Below are positions 1 through 8,126 of a DNA stretch of 64,000 nucleotides, piece by piece. Both the position numbers and the translations under genes were made by a program. How positions within the stretch are numbered: the stretch's first letter is position 1; each line of letters opens with the position of its first letter. This DNA is from an uncultured Alphaproteobacteria bacterium (GTDB lineage: Bacteria > Pseudomonadota > Alphaproteobacteria > Caulobacterales > Caulobacteraceae). The notes beneath the pieces were generated by a model that searched no databases, was not told the origin of the DNA, and saw only the letters and a program-made list of their open reading frames with translations. The stretch spans positions 1 through 64,000 of the forward strand of contig CAIVVM010000036.1 of the NCBI GenBank assembly GCA_903909375.1, written 5' to 3'.

Positions 1-91
1 CAGCGATTTTCCGGATCGATTGCCCGCCTTCGCGAAGGCGGGCAATCGTACATCTCTCTTCCAGATCGAGCTGCTGGTAGCGGCATCCCAT
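1..91 (-). CDS. IS30-family transposase, N-terminal fragment (truncated by window edge)
   Basis: Reading leftwards from an ATG at 91, the translation begins MGCRYQQLDLEERCTIARL and continues REGGQSIRKIA to the window edge. This matches the usual start of IS30-family transposases, where a helix-turn-helix (tnp HTH_38 type, with LTLEER...IA.L...G.S.R.IA) binds the element end. Only about 30 residues are visible, so an intact DDE domain cannot be confirmed. The hairpin at 19-48 falls inside this coding sequence and is not a terminator. Confidence 0.65.
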   Translation of the reverse strand, partial: MGCRYQQLDLEERCTIARLREGGQSIRKIA

Positions 92-140
92 GGCAACACT
101 CCCTCGCCAGAGTGTTGCACTTCGTTTGAGAACTCAGGGG
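1..140 (-). mobile_element. Left-edge fragment of an IS30-family insertion sequence
   Basis: The first about 140 bases look like the 5' end of an IS30-type element transcribed leftwards out of the window. The transposase start lies at 91. The stretch from about 95 to 140 (an imperfect inverted repeat AACACT...AGTGTT at 98-117, then TTGCACTTCG and TTTGAGAACTC) is the likely terminal region. The exact element boundary and target duplication cannot be set because the other end is outside the window. Confidence 0.6.
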
Positions 141-193
141 ATGAGCGGATATGATTGAAAGTGTTGACGGTAAATCTCTGCCCGCACTCTGGA

Positions 194-817
194 TCAGGCT
201 GCTGCCGATTGCCGCCGGACCTCGTCCTCGACCTGACCCAGCCGCTCCTTGCCGAAGAACATCTCGTCGCCCACGAAGAAGGTCGGAATGCCAAAGGCGC
301 CGCGGGCCACGGCGGCCTCGGTGTTGGCTACCAGTCCGGCCTTGACCTCGGGGTCCTGGGTGGCGGCCAGCAGTGCCTCGCCGTTCAGGCCACCGGCGTC
401 CAGCACACGGCGGACCACCTCGGGGTCATCCATCTTCTCGCCCTGCTCCCACATGGCGGCCAGAACGACCTCCATATAGGCCTCGGAGACACCCATCCGC
501 CCGGCGGCCACAAACGCGCGCGCGATCGTCAGGGTGTTCACCGGAAAATGCGGGTTCATCCTGTAAGCAGTGAGGCCGTGGCGGGCGATGAACCTGCGGG
601 TCTCGAGCCCTTCATAGGCCAGTTTGCCCTTCACATCGCCGAACGTCACCATGGGGGCTGCGTTGTTGGTGGCCTTGAAGATGCCGCCCAGCAGGCAGGG
701 GATCACGTTCACGCAGGCGCCGGTACGGGCCAGAAGCTCCGGCAACACCTTCCAGCTCAGGTAGGCGTTGGGGCTTGCGAAATCGAAGATGAAATCGATG
801 GTGACGGGCTTGGTCAT
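194..817 (-). CDS. 2-hydroxychromene-2-carboxylate isomerase family protein (DsbA-like/kappa GST fold)
   Basis: About 207 residues. The N-terminus DFIFDFASPNAYLSW and the C-terminal GAFGIPTFFVGDEMFFGKER segment are typical of the glutathione-dependent HCCA isomerase branch of the DsbA/kappa-GST family. The Ser in the FASPN motif corresponds to the glutathione-activating residue of the family. Start chosen at the ATG at 817, because GGTGAG lies just upstream; a GTG at 829 is possible. It follows the SDR gene by 8 bases, so the two are probably one operon, divergent from the HxlR regulator. The substrate here is unknown: HCCA isomerase acts in naphthalene degradation, but no such pathway is visible nearby. 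Confidence 0.85.
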   Translation of the reverse strand: MTKPVTIDFIFDFASPNAYLSWKVLPELLARTGACVNVIPCLLGGIFKATNNAAPMVTFGDVKGKLAYEGLETRRFIARHGLTAYRMNPHFPVNTLTIARAFVAAGRMGVSEAYMEVVLAAMWEQGEKMDDPEVVRRVLDAGGLNGEALLAATQDPEVKAGLVANTEAAVARGAFGIPTFFVGDEMFFGKERLGQVEDEVRRQSAAA

Positions 818-825
818 GGAGGGTC

Positions 826-1563
826 TCACCAGGTTTCGCGCCAGGGGCGCAGGTCAAGTTCGTGGGTCCAGGCGGACCGGGGTTGCTTGTGCAGATTGAC
901 GTAGGCAGCGGCGATGTCGTCCGGCTTCAGGATCTCGTCGCGCGCCAGCAGGCCCTCCACGTCCGTACGGTTCTCGCGGGTGAACGTGCCGTCTACGGCC
1001 CCGTCGATCACCACATGCGCCACATGAATACCCTGCGGCCCCAGTTCGCGGGCCATGCTCTGGGCCACGGCCCTCAGCCCGTGCTTGGCGGCGGCGAAGG
1101 CGGCGAAGCCGTCGCGGCCCCGAACGCTGGCGGTGGCGCCGGTGAACAGGATCGAGCCCCGCCCGCGCGGCGCCATCACCCGCGCGGCCTCGCGCCCGGC
1201 CAGAAAGCCCGAGAAACAGGCCATCTCCCAGACCTTGGTGAACACCCGCGTCGTGGTCTCGCGGATGCCGAAGCGCACGTTCGCGCCGATATTGAAAACC
1301 ACCACCTCCAGCGGCCCGATATCGCGTTCGATGGTTGCGAACAGGTCCGTCATCTCCTCCTCGGACCGCGCATCCACTCCGTAGGCATGGGCTGTGCCGC
1401 CATCGGCCGCGATCGACCCGGCCAGAGCCTGCAACGCCTCGAGATTGCGCGCGCGCCGCGTCATGCAGACCACATGTCCCTCAGCAGCGAAGGCCCGCGC
1501 CAGGGCTGATCCCAGCCCGTCGCCCACACCCAGGATCAGGCAGGCTCCCTTTGTCTCGGGCAT
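826..1563 (-). CDS. Short-chain dehydrogenase/reductase family protein lacking the canonical catalytic Ser and Tyr
   Basis: 245 residues with a Rossmann N-terminus (LILGVGDGLGSALARAFA, a variant of TGxxxGxG at about 10-25) and the NxGA-like NIGAN at about 91-95. In the active-site region the usual YxxxK is FAAAK (Phe156, Lys160), and the position 13 residues earlier, normally Ser, is Ala143 within FTGATAS. The fold and cofactor site are clear, but classical hydride transfer chemistry is doubtful. Similar F-type SDRs occur in alphaproteobacteria as a recognisable subgroup. It is the first gene of a likely two-gene operon with the HCCA isomerase, divergent from the HxlR regulator. Confidence 0.85.
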   Translation of the reverse strand: MPETKGACLILGVGDGLGSALARAFAAEGHVVCMTRRARNLEALQALAGSIAADGGTAHAYGVDARSEEEMTDLFATIERDIGPLEVVVFNIGANVRFGIRETTTRVFTKVWEMACFSGFLAGREAARVMAPRGRGSILFTGATASVRGRDGFAAFAAAKHGLRAVAQSMARELGPQGIHVAHVVIDGAVDGTFTRENRTDVEGLLARDEILKPDDIAAAYVNLHKQPRSAWTHELDLRPWRETW

Positions 1564-1650
1564 CTGGATACTCCGTTCGAAATCCGAATGAACTTCGTCT
1601 TGAATTGGAACCCCGTCAATGGGACCCTTGCGTCAAAGCGGAGCAATTCG

Positions 1651-2094
1651 ATGAAGTGGAGTGACCTGGCGCAGGAGCGCTGTTCGGTGGCGCGCTCGGT
1701 GGCGGTGATCGGCGACCGCTGGACGCTGATGATCCTGCGCGACTGCTTTCTGGGCATCCGGCGTTTCGAGGATTTCGAGCGTCGCCTCGGCATTTCCCGC
1801 AGTATCATCGCCGAGCGGCTGAAGACCCTCACCGACGAGGGTGTCCTGCGCCGCGAAGCCTATCAGGACCGCCCGGTGCGCCACGAGTACCGCCTGACGG
1901 ACAAGGGCCTGGCCCTGCAACCCGTGATGATGGCCATCGTCCACTGGGGGGACGTCCACTACGCCGGCGACGAAGGCCCACCGCTGATCCACCGGCACAA
2001 GGCCTGCGGCTGCGATTTCACGCCGGTCCAGACCTGCTCGGCCTGCGGCGGCGCGGTGACGGCGCGAGACGTGGAGGTCAGGGGGGCGGTCTGA
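1651..2094 (+). CDS. HxlR-family winged-helix transcriptional regulator
   Basis: 147 residues from MKWSDLAQERCSVARSVAVIG. The HxlR/DUF24 winged-helix core is visible at residues about 8-95: CSVARSVAVIGDRWTLMILRD, FEDFERRLGISRSIIAERL and a wing with YRLTDKGLAL. The family usually represses or activates an adjacent oxidoreductase gene. A C-terminal extension carries CGC and CSACGG, which could form a small metal-binding knuckle (inference). Start chosen at 1651, preceded by GGAG with 8-base spacing; an upstream in-frame ATG at 1588 lacks this. Divergent from the SDR/isomerase pair, which it probably controls from the shared 87-base intergenic region. Confidence 0.88.
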   Translation: MKWSDLAQERCSVARSVAVIGDRWTLMILRDCFLGIRRFEDFERRLGISRSIIAERLKTLTDEGVLRREAYQDRPVRHEYRLTDKGLALQPVMMAIVHWGDVHYAGDEGPPLIHRHKACGCDFTPVQTCSACGGAVTARDVEVRGAV

Positions 2095-2136
2095 GGTTCG
2101 GGCCAGGTCTACAGTGAATGATTTGAAAAATACCCG

Positions 2137-2160
2137 CTCATCCCGGCGAACGCCGGGACC
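2137..2160 (+). repeat. Short palindromic intergenic repeat, copy 1
   Basis: CTCATCCCGGCGAACGCCGGGACC contains the palindrome TCCCGGCG-AA-CGCCGGGA. This type of CATCCCGGC...GCCGGGA element recurs in Caulobacterales intergenic regions. An inverted partial copy lies at 3319-3337, on the other side of the DUF6471/two-TM gene pair. Confidence 0.6.
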
Positions 2161-2363
2161 CGGATGGAATGGCGTTGGGGCGGGTTCTATGTCCGCGCAG
2201 CGTTTCCAGTCAGCCTCCCGGAATTCGGTCGACACCACACCTATGGCCACAGGTCGAGCCGTTCCTTCGTCAATGAGTATCGTGTCGACGGATTGACGAG
2301 CTGTAATGCCCTCGAATGAGGGAGCCCATCATGGGCCTAGGAGTTCTGGCGGCAGTAGCCGCG

Positions 2364-3176
2364 CTATATGCCCCTATTCAATCCGGGGTGGTAGGCACCT
2401 TTCATGTCGTGCCCCTTGTACATGTGGCAGAACTGCGTCCACCAGGTATTGCCGAAAGTATCCTCGTAAACGGTACAGCCAGAAAGGACGATGGCCGCCT
2501 TCCCCTCTTTGATGTCTTGAAGTCCGGCCAAAGTAAGGCCGAATGGCGCAACTATCGTTCTCGCCTTGTCGTACTTGGAGCCAATTATTAACTGAGCGCG
2601 CGGCACCATTTCCATCGATATGACCGTGATATCATCATTCTCACCGAGAAGCTCCACGACATAGTGGGTGCTAACGTTGAACGCTGGCGTTTGCCCCCCA
2701 TTCGTTATGGTGACGGAAGCGGTTGGCACCTTTCCGGCCTCAAACGGCTTCAGCGAGCCGATCTCCACTGTGACATAGGCGCGAAGCTGCCGACGTCCGT
2801 GATCCTCTGTAAGCTCGACGGCCTTCCTCGCGGCCTCGGTGGCGGCGCTGGCCTCACGAACGGCATCAACGGTGGCCTTCAACGTCAGGCCTATGAAGAT
2901 GAGGCCCGCCACACCGAGAACAGTTTGGATGACGCCGATGTCCACGACGTCTTCAGCCGCTATCGCCGCCCGGATATCGGCTTGAAGGCTCTCGGGGCCG
3001 CAATTCTTGCGGTCTGCGCAATCGGCTTGGGAGCGCTCCTGAACCGCCTCTCGACGCTCGTAGATATCGAGAACAAGCGAGCCAGACAGCCCGACAACAA
3101 TGACGGCAAGTAGCAGCCCGACTCCGACGATTATTCCTCTAAGCGCAGCGCCGTCACTCCCATCGCTGTCAGACAT
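2364..3176 (-). CDS. Hypothetical protein with two N-terminal transmembrane segments and a C-terminal soluble domain
   Basis: 270 residues. TM helix 1 is at about 13-37 and TM helix 2 at about 78-99. Between them lies a roughly 40-residue polar loop with two Cys (CADRKNC) and acidic residues. An Ala/Glu-rich probable coiled coil follows (about 100-125), then a probable beta-rich domain (about 130-250) containing TITNGGQTPAFNV. I do not recognise a functional family; proteins of this build are common as unannotated membrane proteins in alphaproteobacteria. Its ATG at 3176 lies inside the 3' end of the DUF6471-type gene in another frame, which implies translational coupling. Base composition appears lower in GC than the neighbours, consistent with acquired DNA. 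Confidence 0.75.
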   Translation of the reverse strand: MSDSDGSDGAALRGIIVGVGLLLAVIVVGLSGSLVLDIYERREAVQERSQADCADRKNCGPESLQADIRAAIAAEDVVDIGVIQTVLGVAGLIFIGLTLKATVDAVREASAATEAARKAVELTEDHGRRQLRAYVTVEIGSLKPFEAGKVPTASVTITNGGQTPAFNVSTHYVVELLGENDDITVISMEMVPRAQLIIGSKYDKARTIVAPFGLTLAGLQDIKEGKAAIVLSGCTVYEDTFGNTWWTQFCHMYKGHDMKGAYHPGLNRGI

Positions 3177-3304
3177 TGAATCAGGAAAGCCCCGGTGAAT
3201 CCGCCCCGGCTGATCTTATTGCGCAGATTAGCTTCAGAGTCTCGCACCCTGATTGCAGCCAGCTTTTCAACCAACCCGGCGTAGCTGACACCGCGCTTCA
3301 CCAT
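3131..3304 (-). CDS. Small DUF6471-type protein (57 aa), possibly N-terminally truncated
   Basis: The reverse strand encodes a 57-residue protein starting MVKRGVSYAGLVEKLAAI and containing EANLRNKISRGGFTGAFLIQ. This matches the core of DUF6471 proteins (RGVSYxxLxxxL...E.N..NKISRGxFTAAFxLQCL.A.G), which look like small helix-turn-helix-like proteins of unknown role. Members I recall have about 10-20 more residues before the RGV motif. Here the reading frame stays open upstream but has no start codon before a stop, and the repeat copy at 3319-3337 lies there. Its last 46 bases overlap the start of the two-TM gene in another frame. Confidence 0.7.
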   Translation of the reverse strand: MVKRGVSYAGLVEKLAAIRVRDSEANLRNKISRGGFTGAFLIQCLTAMGVTALRLEE

Positions 3305-3318
3305 CTCGCTATAATGCG

Positions 3319-3337
3319 CGGCATTCGCCGGGATGAG
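3319..3337 (-). repeat. Short palindromic intergenic repeat, inverted partial copy
   Basis: Read on the minus strand, this is CTCATCCCGGCGAATGCCG, the same 5' portion as the repeat at 2137-2160 with one base changed. The two copies are in opposite orientation and bracket the DUF6471/two-TM pair. This copy ends 15 bases upstream of the DUF6471-type start. Confidence 0.55.
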
Positions 3338-3355
3338 CGGTGTCGAGTACGGACC

Positions 3356-3811
3356 CTAACGCCCGCCCGTCGATCCAAACCCGCCCGCGCCACGCGCTGT
3401 ATCGTCCAGGCTCTCGACCTCGACCCACGCGGCCTGCACCACCGGGGCGATTACCAGCTGGGCGATGCGGTCGCCGCGCCGGATGATGAAATCCTCGGGG
3501 CCATGGTTGATCAGGATCACCTTCACCTCGCCGCGATAGTCCGCGTCGATGGTGCCCGGACTGTTCAGACAGGTGATCCCGGACTTGAACGCCAGGCCCG
3601 AGCGGGGCCGCACCTGGCCCTCGAAGCCCTGCGGCAGGGCGAAGGCCAGCCCGGTGGGCACGGCGAAGCGGTCGCCGGGGTGTAGGGTCAGGGGCGCGTC
3701 ATCCGGCACCGCCGCCCGCAGGTCCATGCCGGCCGCCTGGCTGGTTTCATAGGCCGGAAGCGGCAGGCCCTCGGCGTGGGGCAGTCGGGTGATCGGGATT
3801 GATGGACCCAT
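3356..3811 (-). CDS. dut: dUTP diphosphatase (dUTPase)
   Basis: 151 residues, the normal length for trimeric dUTPases. It hydrolyses dUTP to dUMP and diphosphate, keeping uracil out of DNA and supplying dTMP synthesis. All five motifs are visible: AAGMDLRA (26-33), RPRSGLAFK (68-76), [11 protein letters not shown] (86-96), [10 protein letters not shown] (111-120) and the flexible Gly-rich [10 protein letters not shown] at the C-terminus. The start codon overlaps the coaBC stop by one base (TGATG), so the two are translationally coupled, as often seen in alphaproteobacteria. Confidence 0.97.
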   Translation of the reverse strand: MGPSIPITRLPHAEGLPLPAYETSQAAGMDLRAAVPDDAPLTLHPGDRFAVPTGLAFALPQGFEGQVRPRSGLAFKSGITCLNSPGTIDADYRGEVKVILINHGPEDFIIRRGDRIAQLVIAPVVQAAWVEVESLDDTARGAGGFGSTGGR

Positions 3812-5004
3812 CAGTGAAACACCTCGGCCATGCGCGCGGCCAGTTTACGGGCCACCTCGGACTTGTGGACCCGTTCCCAGCGCTCGATCCCGGAGGCCGA
3901 AACAATGGCCACGGCGTTGTCGTCGCCGCCCATGGTGCCCGCGATGCTCACGTCATTGGCGACAATCCAGTCGCAACCCTTGCGGGCCAGCTTGGCCTGG
4001 GCGTGAGCCTCGACGTTGTCGGTCTCGGCGGCGAAGCCCACCACCAGTTTCGGGCGGTGCGCGCCCTTCGACAGGGCGGCCAGGATGTCGGGGTTTTCCA
4101 CGAGGGCGATCGCGGGCGGGCCGCCGGCGCCCTTCTTGATCTTGACCTCGCCAACGGCCTCGGGTCGCCAGTCCGCCACCGCCGCGACACAGACCGCGAT
4201 GTCGGCGGGCAGGGCCGCCTCGCAGGCCGCCAGCATTTCGCGCGCCGTCTCGATCTCGATCCGCCGCACGCCGGCGGGCGCCGCCAGGGCGGTCGGCCCG
4301 CTGACCAGGGTCACATCCGCGCCCAACTCCGCCAGAGCCGCGGCGATAGCGTAGCCCTGCTTGCCGGATGAGCGGTTGGTGAGCAGCCGGACCGGATCGA
4401 TGGGCTCGGCGGTGGGCCCTGCCGTCACGATCGCCCGCTTGCCGGCCAGCGGACCGGGCGCGGCCCCGTCCAGCATCGTCTGGATGGCGGCGAAGATCTC
4501 TGCAGGCTCGGCCATGCGGCCCGGGCCGAACTCGCCGCAGGCCATGGCCCCCTCGTCCGGCCCGACGAAGCGCACGCCGTCGCCCTTCAGCGTCGACAGA
4601 TTGCGCCGGGTGGCAGGGTGGTTCCACATGCGCACGTTCATCGCCGGCGCCATCAGCACCGGCTTGTCCGTGGCCAGCAGGGTGGTCGTCGCCAGATCGC
4701 CCGCCAGCCCCTGCGCCGCCTTGGCCATCAAGTCGGCCGTGGCCGGCGCCACCACCACCAGGTCGGCGGAACGGGAAAGCTGGATGTGGCCCATCTCGGC
4801 CTCATCCGTCAGGGAGAACAGCTCCGAATAGACCTTGTCCTCCGCCAGCGCCGAGAGGCTGAGCGGGGTGACGAACTGGGCGCCGGCCTGGGTGAGGATC
4901 GGGCGCACGCCGATGCCCGCCTTGCGCAGCAGCCGCGTCAGCTCCAGCGCCTTGTAGGCCGCGATCCCGCCGCCCACGATCAGGAGAATCCGCTTTTCAC
5001 TCAA
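3811..5004 (-). CDS. coaBC: Bifunctional phosphopantothenoylcysteine decarboxylase/phosphopantothenate-cysteine ligase
   Basis: About 397 residues for coenzyme A synthesis. CoaB adds Cys to 4'-phosphopantothenate, and CoaC decarboxylates the product using FMN. The CoaC half (about 1-180) has VGGGIAAYK, the APAMNVRMW segment and the [11 protein letters not shown] flap with the catalytic Cys. The CoaB half begins at [18 protein letters not shown] and contains the [12 protein letters not shown] dimer/CTP segment and VGFAAET. Start uncertain: TTG at 5004 has an AAAGGG-type site nine bases upstream; a TTG at 5022 would add six residues. Operon with dut. Confidence 0.95.
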   Translation of the reverse strand: MSEKRILLIVGGGIAAYKALELTRLLRKAGIGVRPILTQAGAQFVTPLSLSALAEDKVYSELFSLTDEAEMGHIQLSRSADLVVVAPATADLMAKAAQGLAGDLATTTLLATDKPVLMAPAMNVRMWNHPATRRNLSTLKGDGVRFVGPDEGAMACGEFGPGRMAEPAEIFAAIQTMLDGAAPGPLAGKRAIVTAGPTAEPIDPVRLLTNRSSGKQGYAIAAALAELGADVTLVSGPTALAAPAGVRRIEIETAREMLAACEAALPADIAVCVAAVADWRPEAVGEVKIKKGAGGPPAIALVENPDILAALSKGAHRPKLVVGFAAETDNVEAHAQAKLARKGCDWIVANDVSIAGTMGGDDNAVAIVSASGIERWERVHKSEVARKLAARMAEVFH

Positions 5005-5117
5005 GGCCAGACGCCCTTTCAAACGAGGCTTCGCTTTAAGCCATCAAAGGGGACTCGACAAACCCGCCGGCCTGTGTTCATTTTTTGTTCTTGCTCAGCC
5101 TCAGTGGGAGAACAGAC

Positions 5118-5687
5118 ATGGCTGGTATGAGAATGGTTTTGCTGGCGGCGGCGGCTGGCCTCTTCCTGGCGGGCTGTGACAATGGCCCTTCGGCCGTATC
5201 GCAGAAGCAGGCCGCAGGAACCCAGATGGCGACGAACAGTCAGTCGTTCGTCTCTGACACGGGCCGTGGCGGCGATGAGGCCGACGCGCCGCAGGTGGAT
5301 CGCCGCAACGACAAGGTCAGGCTGGTGGATGGCAAGCCTATGTGGTCGGCCAGCCGGCGCTATTCGGCCGAGGAGAACGCCGAGCGCGCCTTCGCCCGTA
5401 ACGGCGCGGACTTTGGCGCGGACAGCGTGGGCGAGTTTGTCCAGACAGCCCACAATTTCGTGGCCAATCCGCCCCGGGGCACCCTCACCCACTCACGCCG
5501 CAACGGCGATCGGCTGATGTACGATCCCAAGGGCAACGTGTTCGCGGTCGCCAGCAAGGCCGGCGCGCCCCGAACGATGTTCAAGCCCGACGACGGCATG
5601 GCCTATTGGGAAGAGCAGAAGGCGCGCGAAAGTCGCCGCCAGACCGCCGGCGCAAACCGCGAGCGCGCAGGTCGAGAAGACAGCTGA
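5118..5687 (+). CDS. Predicted lipoprotein of unknown function
   Basis: 189 residues from MAGMRMVLLAAAAGLFLAGC. This is a lipoprotein signal with LAGC lipobox, giving lipidation at about Cys20. The rest is hydrophilic, rich in Ala, Arg and Asp, with no recognised domain. Residues about 105-170 (FVQTAHNFVANPPRGTLTH... and LMYDPKGNVFAVASK) resemble a small beta-type domain seen in many uncharacterised proteins (for example S-type pyocin/hypothetical families), but this is not firm. Start at 5118 follows GGGAG; an upstream in-frame ATG at 5085 would spoil the signal. Monocistronic, divergent from coaBC and convergent with ubiB. Confidence 0.75.
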   Translation: MAGMRMVLLAAAAGLFLAGCDNGPSAVSQKQAAGTQMATNSQSFVSDTGRGGDEADAPQVDRRNDKVRLVDGKPMWSASRRYSAEENAERAFARNGADFGADSVGEFVQTAHNFVANPPRGTLTHSRRNGDRLMYDPKGNVFAVASKAGAPRTMFKPDDGMAYWEEQKARESRRQTAGANRERAGREDS

Positions 5688-5807
5688 TACGGGTGTTTTG
5701 GCCTTATACAATCTTAACGGGATAGCTATACACCAGCAATTCATCCCTGATTGTGTGAAGTCGCGTTGTCTATCCAGTCATATGTAGCTGGACGAAACGG
5801 ACTGGCT

Positions 5808-7298
5808 CTAGAAAAGCAGGGCGGCCAGCAGGAAGGCCGCACCCGCGACCGCCGCGCCCATCGCAAACCAGCGCAGGCCGCTTGCCGGTCTGGCGACCGG
5901 CGGCGCCTCCACCGGCGCCTGGGCCATCCGGGCGATGTTGCGGATCGCGGTCTCGGCCTCACCGGCGAACCGCTGGATCCGGGTGACGGGCGACAGCTCC
6001 CGCGCGATCCAGCGTTTCACCACCGGCTCGGCGGCGGCCCAGATGTCGTGCTCGGGATCGATACGCCGGGCGACGCCCTCGACGGTCATCATGGTCTTCT
6101 GCAACAGCACCAGTTCGGGCCGCAGGTGCATCTCGTAGAGGGCGGTGATCTCGAACAGCTGGGTCAGCACCCGGCTCATGGCGACGGCGTTCGCGGTACG
6201 GCCGAAGACCGGCTCCCCCACCGCCCGTAGCGCCTGGGCGAAGGCTGCAACGCTGTGACGGGCAGGCACATACCCGGCATCGAAGTGGACCTGGGCCACG
6301 GCCATGTAATCGCGCCGCAGAAACCCCCAGAGGATCTCCGCCAGATACCGCCGCTCCGGGGCGCCCAGCCGGCCGATGATCCCGAAATCCACCGCACGGA
6401 GGCGATCGGGCGCTGCGGCGAACAGGTTGCCCTCGTGCAGATCGGCGTGGAACACCCCGTGATCCAGCGCCTGGGCCAGGAAGGCGCGGGTCAGATTGTC
6501 GGCCAGAGCCTTGCGATCGAGTCCCGGTTGCTCCAGCGCCGCCGGGTCCGAGAGCGCCATGCCCTCCGCCCAGGCCATGGTCAGGCACCGCTTGCCGACG
6601 CCGTCCCAGACCACCCTGGGCGACGACATGTAGCCGTCCCGCGCCATCACCTCGGCGAGCTCATCCGCGCCCGCCGCCTCAAGCCGCAGGTCGAGCTCCA
6701 GCTCGGTGGCCCGGATCACGGTCGCCGCCAACGCCTCTGGCTCAAGCCGCCGCGCCAGGGGCCACCAGAAGGCGATCAGCCGGGCCGCCAGGGCCAGGGC
6801 CTCCGAGTCCTCCGCGACGCGGCGCTCAATCCCCGGCCGCAATACCTTCACCGCCACACGCCGGCCATCCAGGAGCGTGGCGTCATGCGCCTGAGCCAGG
6901 GATGCGGCGGCCACAGCCGCGCCGAAGGTCTCGAACACGGCCTCGACAGGCCTCCCAAGTTCGCGCGCGACCTCTGCCTTTGCCTCAATCAGCGGAAAGG
7001 CGGGCAACCGGTCCTTCAGTCGACCCAGGTCCTCCGCGAAGACGGGACCGAAGATGTCGCCGCGGGTAGACAACAACTGGCCCACCTTGATGGCCACCGG
7101 TCCCAGCGTCTCCAGCGACCGGGCCATGCGCTCGCCGGGTCGCCCCGCGCGCTGCGATGCGAACAACCGAAGCCCGCGGGCCACCGCGCCCAACGCCGAC
7201 GGATAGTAGACGTCACCCTCGCGGGGGAGCAGCGCATCATGGCGGATCAGCGTCCACCCGGCGCCGAACAGCCGAATGTAGGCGCCCAGCGCGGCCAT
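5808..7298 (-). CDS. ubiB: UbiB/ABC1 family atypical kinase for ubiquinone biosynthesis
   Basis: 496 residues. UbiB proteins are membrane-anchored atypical protein-kinase-like ATPases that support coenzyme Q assembly; in older annotation they are called 2-octaprenylphenol hydroxylase. Visible features are the KxGQ motif in VAIKVGQLLSTRGDIF, an Ala-rich AAAS loop in place of a P-loop, FHADLHEGN (catalytic loop) and AVDFGIIGRL (DFG). A C-terminal hydrophobic tail ends in GAAVAGAAFLLAALLF as the membrane anchor. Lies 6 bases downstream of ubiE, forming a ubiE-ubiB operon. Confidence 0.95.
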   Translation of the reverse strand: MAALGAYIRLFGAGWTLIRHDALLPREGDVYYPSALGAVARGLRLFASQRAGRPGERMARSLETLGPVAIKVGQLLSTRGDIFGPVFAEDLGRLKDRLPAFPLIEAKAEVARELGRPVEAVFETFGAAVAAASLAQAHDATLLDGRRVAVKVLRPGIERRVAEDSEALALAARLIAFWWPLARRLEPEALAATVIRATELELDLRLEAAGADELAEVMARDGYMSSPRVVWDGVGKRCLTMAWAEGMALSDPAALEQPGLDRKALADNLTRAFLAQALDHGVFHADLHEGNLFAAAPDRLRAVDFGIIGRLGAPERRYLAEILWGFLRRDYMAVAQVHFDAGYVPARHSVAAFAQALRAVGEPVFGRTANAVAMSRVLTQLFEITALYEMHLRPELVLLQKTMMTVEGVARRIDPEHDIWAAAEPVVKRWIARELSPVTRIQRFAGEAETAIRNIARMAQAPVEAPPVARPASGLRWFAMGAAVAGAAFLLAALLF

Positions 7299-7304
7299 CG
7301 GCAG

Positions 7305-8063
7305 CTAGATCGCCCGCGCGGTATGGAGAGCCGCGACACCGGCGGTGAAGTTGGTCCAGCCGGTTTGCGAAAACCCGGCCTCGGTGATCATGCGCGCGAA
7401 GGTCGGCTGATCCGGGAACCGCCGGATGCTCTCCACCAGATACTGATAGGAAGCCCGGTCTCCCGCCACCCGCGCCCCGATCTCAGGGATCACAGCAAAG
7501 GAGTAGGCGTCATAGGCTTTGCGCAGGGCCTCGGTGATCGGCCGCGAGAATTCCAGGCAAAGGAACCGGCCGCCCGGCTTCAGCACGCGGCGCGCCTCGC
7601 GCAGTGCGCCGGGAATGTCTGTGACATTGCGGATCCCGAAGCTGATGACATAGGCGTCTGCACTCGCGTCTGGCAGCGGGAGGCGCTGGGCGTCGCCGAC
7701 CGACCAGGTGATTTCCGGCGCCCCGCCCCGCTCGCGTCCGGCGGCGACCATCTCGGCGTTGTAGTCGATCACGAATATCTTCGCGTCGGCCCCTCCCCGG
7801 CGCAGCTGCGCACGCCGCGCCAGCCGGGCGAAACGACGGGCCATATCGCCGGTGCCCCCGGCGCAATCGATGATGGTTTCGCCAGGCTGCGGGTTGAGCC
7901 GCGCCGCGGTGGCGTCCTTCCACAGGCGATGCACGCCCGCGCTCATCAGATCATTCATCAGATCATAGCGACCGGCCACGCGATCAAAGACCCCGCGAAC
8001 CAGGCCGGGTTTCTCGGCGGCGTCCACATCGCGGAAGCCGAAGGTGGCGGAAGGTCCCGTCAT
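7305..8063 (-). CDS. ubiE: Demethylmenaquinone/2-methoxy-6-polyprenyl-1,4-benzoquinol C-methyltransferase
   Basis: 252 residues from [21 protein letters not shown]-dependent C-methyltransferase of ubiquinone synthesis. Visible are the UbiE N-terminal signature ([18 protein letters not shown]), SAM motif I ([14 protein letters not shown]), motif II region ([27 protein letters not shown]) and the [13 protein letters not shown] block. ATG at 8063 chosen since it gives the normal family N-terminus; a further upstream ATG at 8114 would leave only 12 bases before the divergent mutM start at 8127. Co-transcribed with ubiB. Confidence 0.96.
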   Translation of the reverse strand: MTGPSATFGFRDVDAAEKPGLVRGVFDRVAGRYDLMNDLMSAGVHRLWKDATAARLNPQPGETIIDCAGGTGDMARRFARLARRAQLRRGGADAKIFVIDYNAEMVAAGRERGGAPEITWSVGDAQRLPLPDASADAYVISFGIRNVTDIPGALREARRVLKPGGRFLCLEFSRPITEALRKAYDAYSFAVIPEIGARVAGDRASYQYLVESIRRFPDQPTFARMITEAGFSQTGWTNFTAGVAALHTARAI

Positions 8064-8126
8064 AGCCGGTGCTCTTAGCGTCCAAGCTCTTGGCGCGCCA
8101 GCGATGCCGTGCAAAGCCAGCCCGTC

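Noticed and set aside
19-48. Strong hairpin GATTGCCCGCCTT-cgcg-AAGGCGGGCAATC as a terminator
   Set aside because: It lies inside the IS30-type transposase frame and has no T-run after it.
6255-8078. Long plus-strand open frame (607 codons) opposite ubiB and ubiE
   Set aside because: Antisense shadow of two clear genes, His/Gln/Gly/Arg-rich with no family motif.
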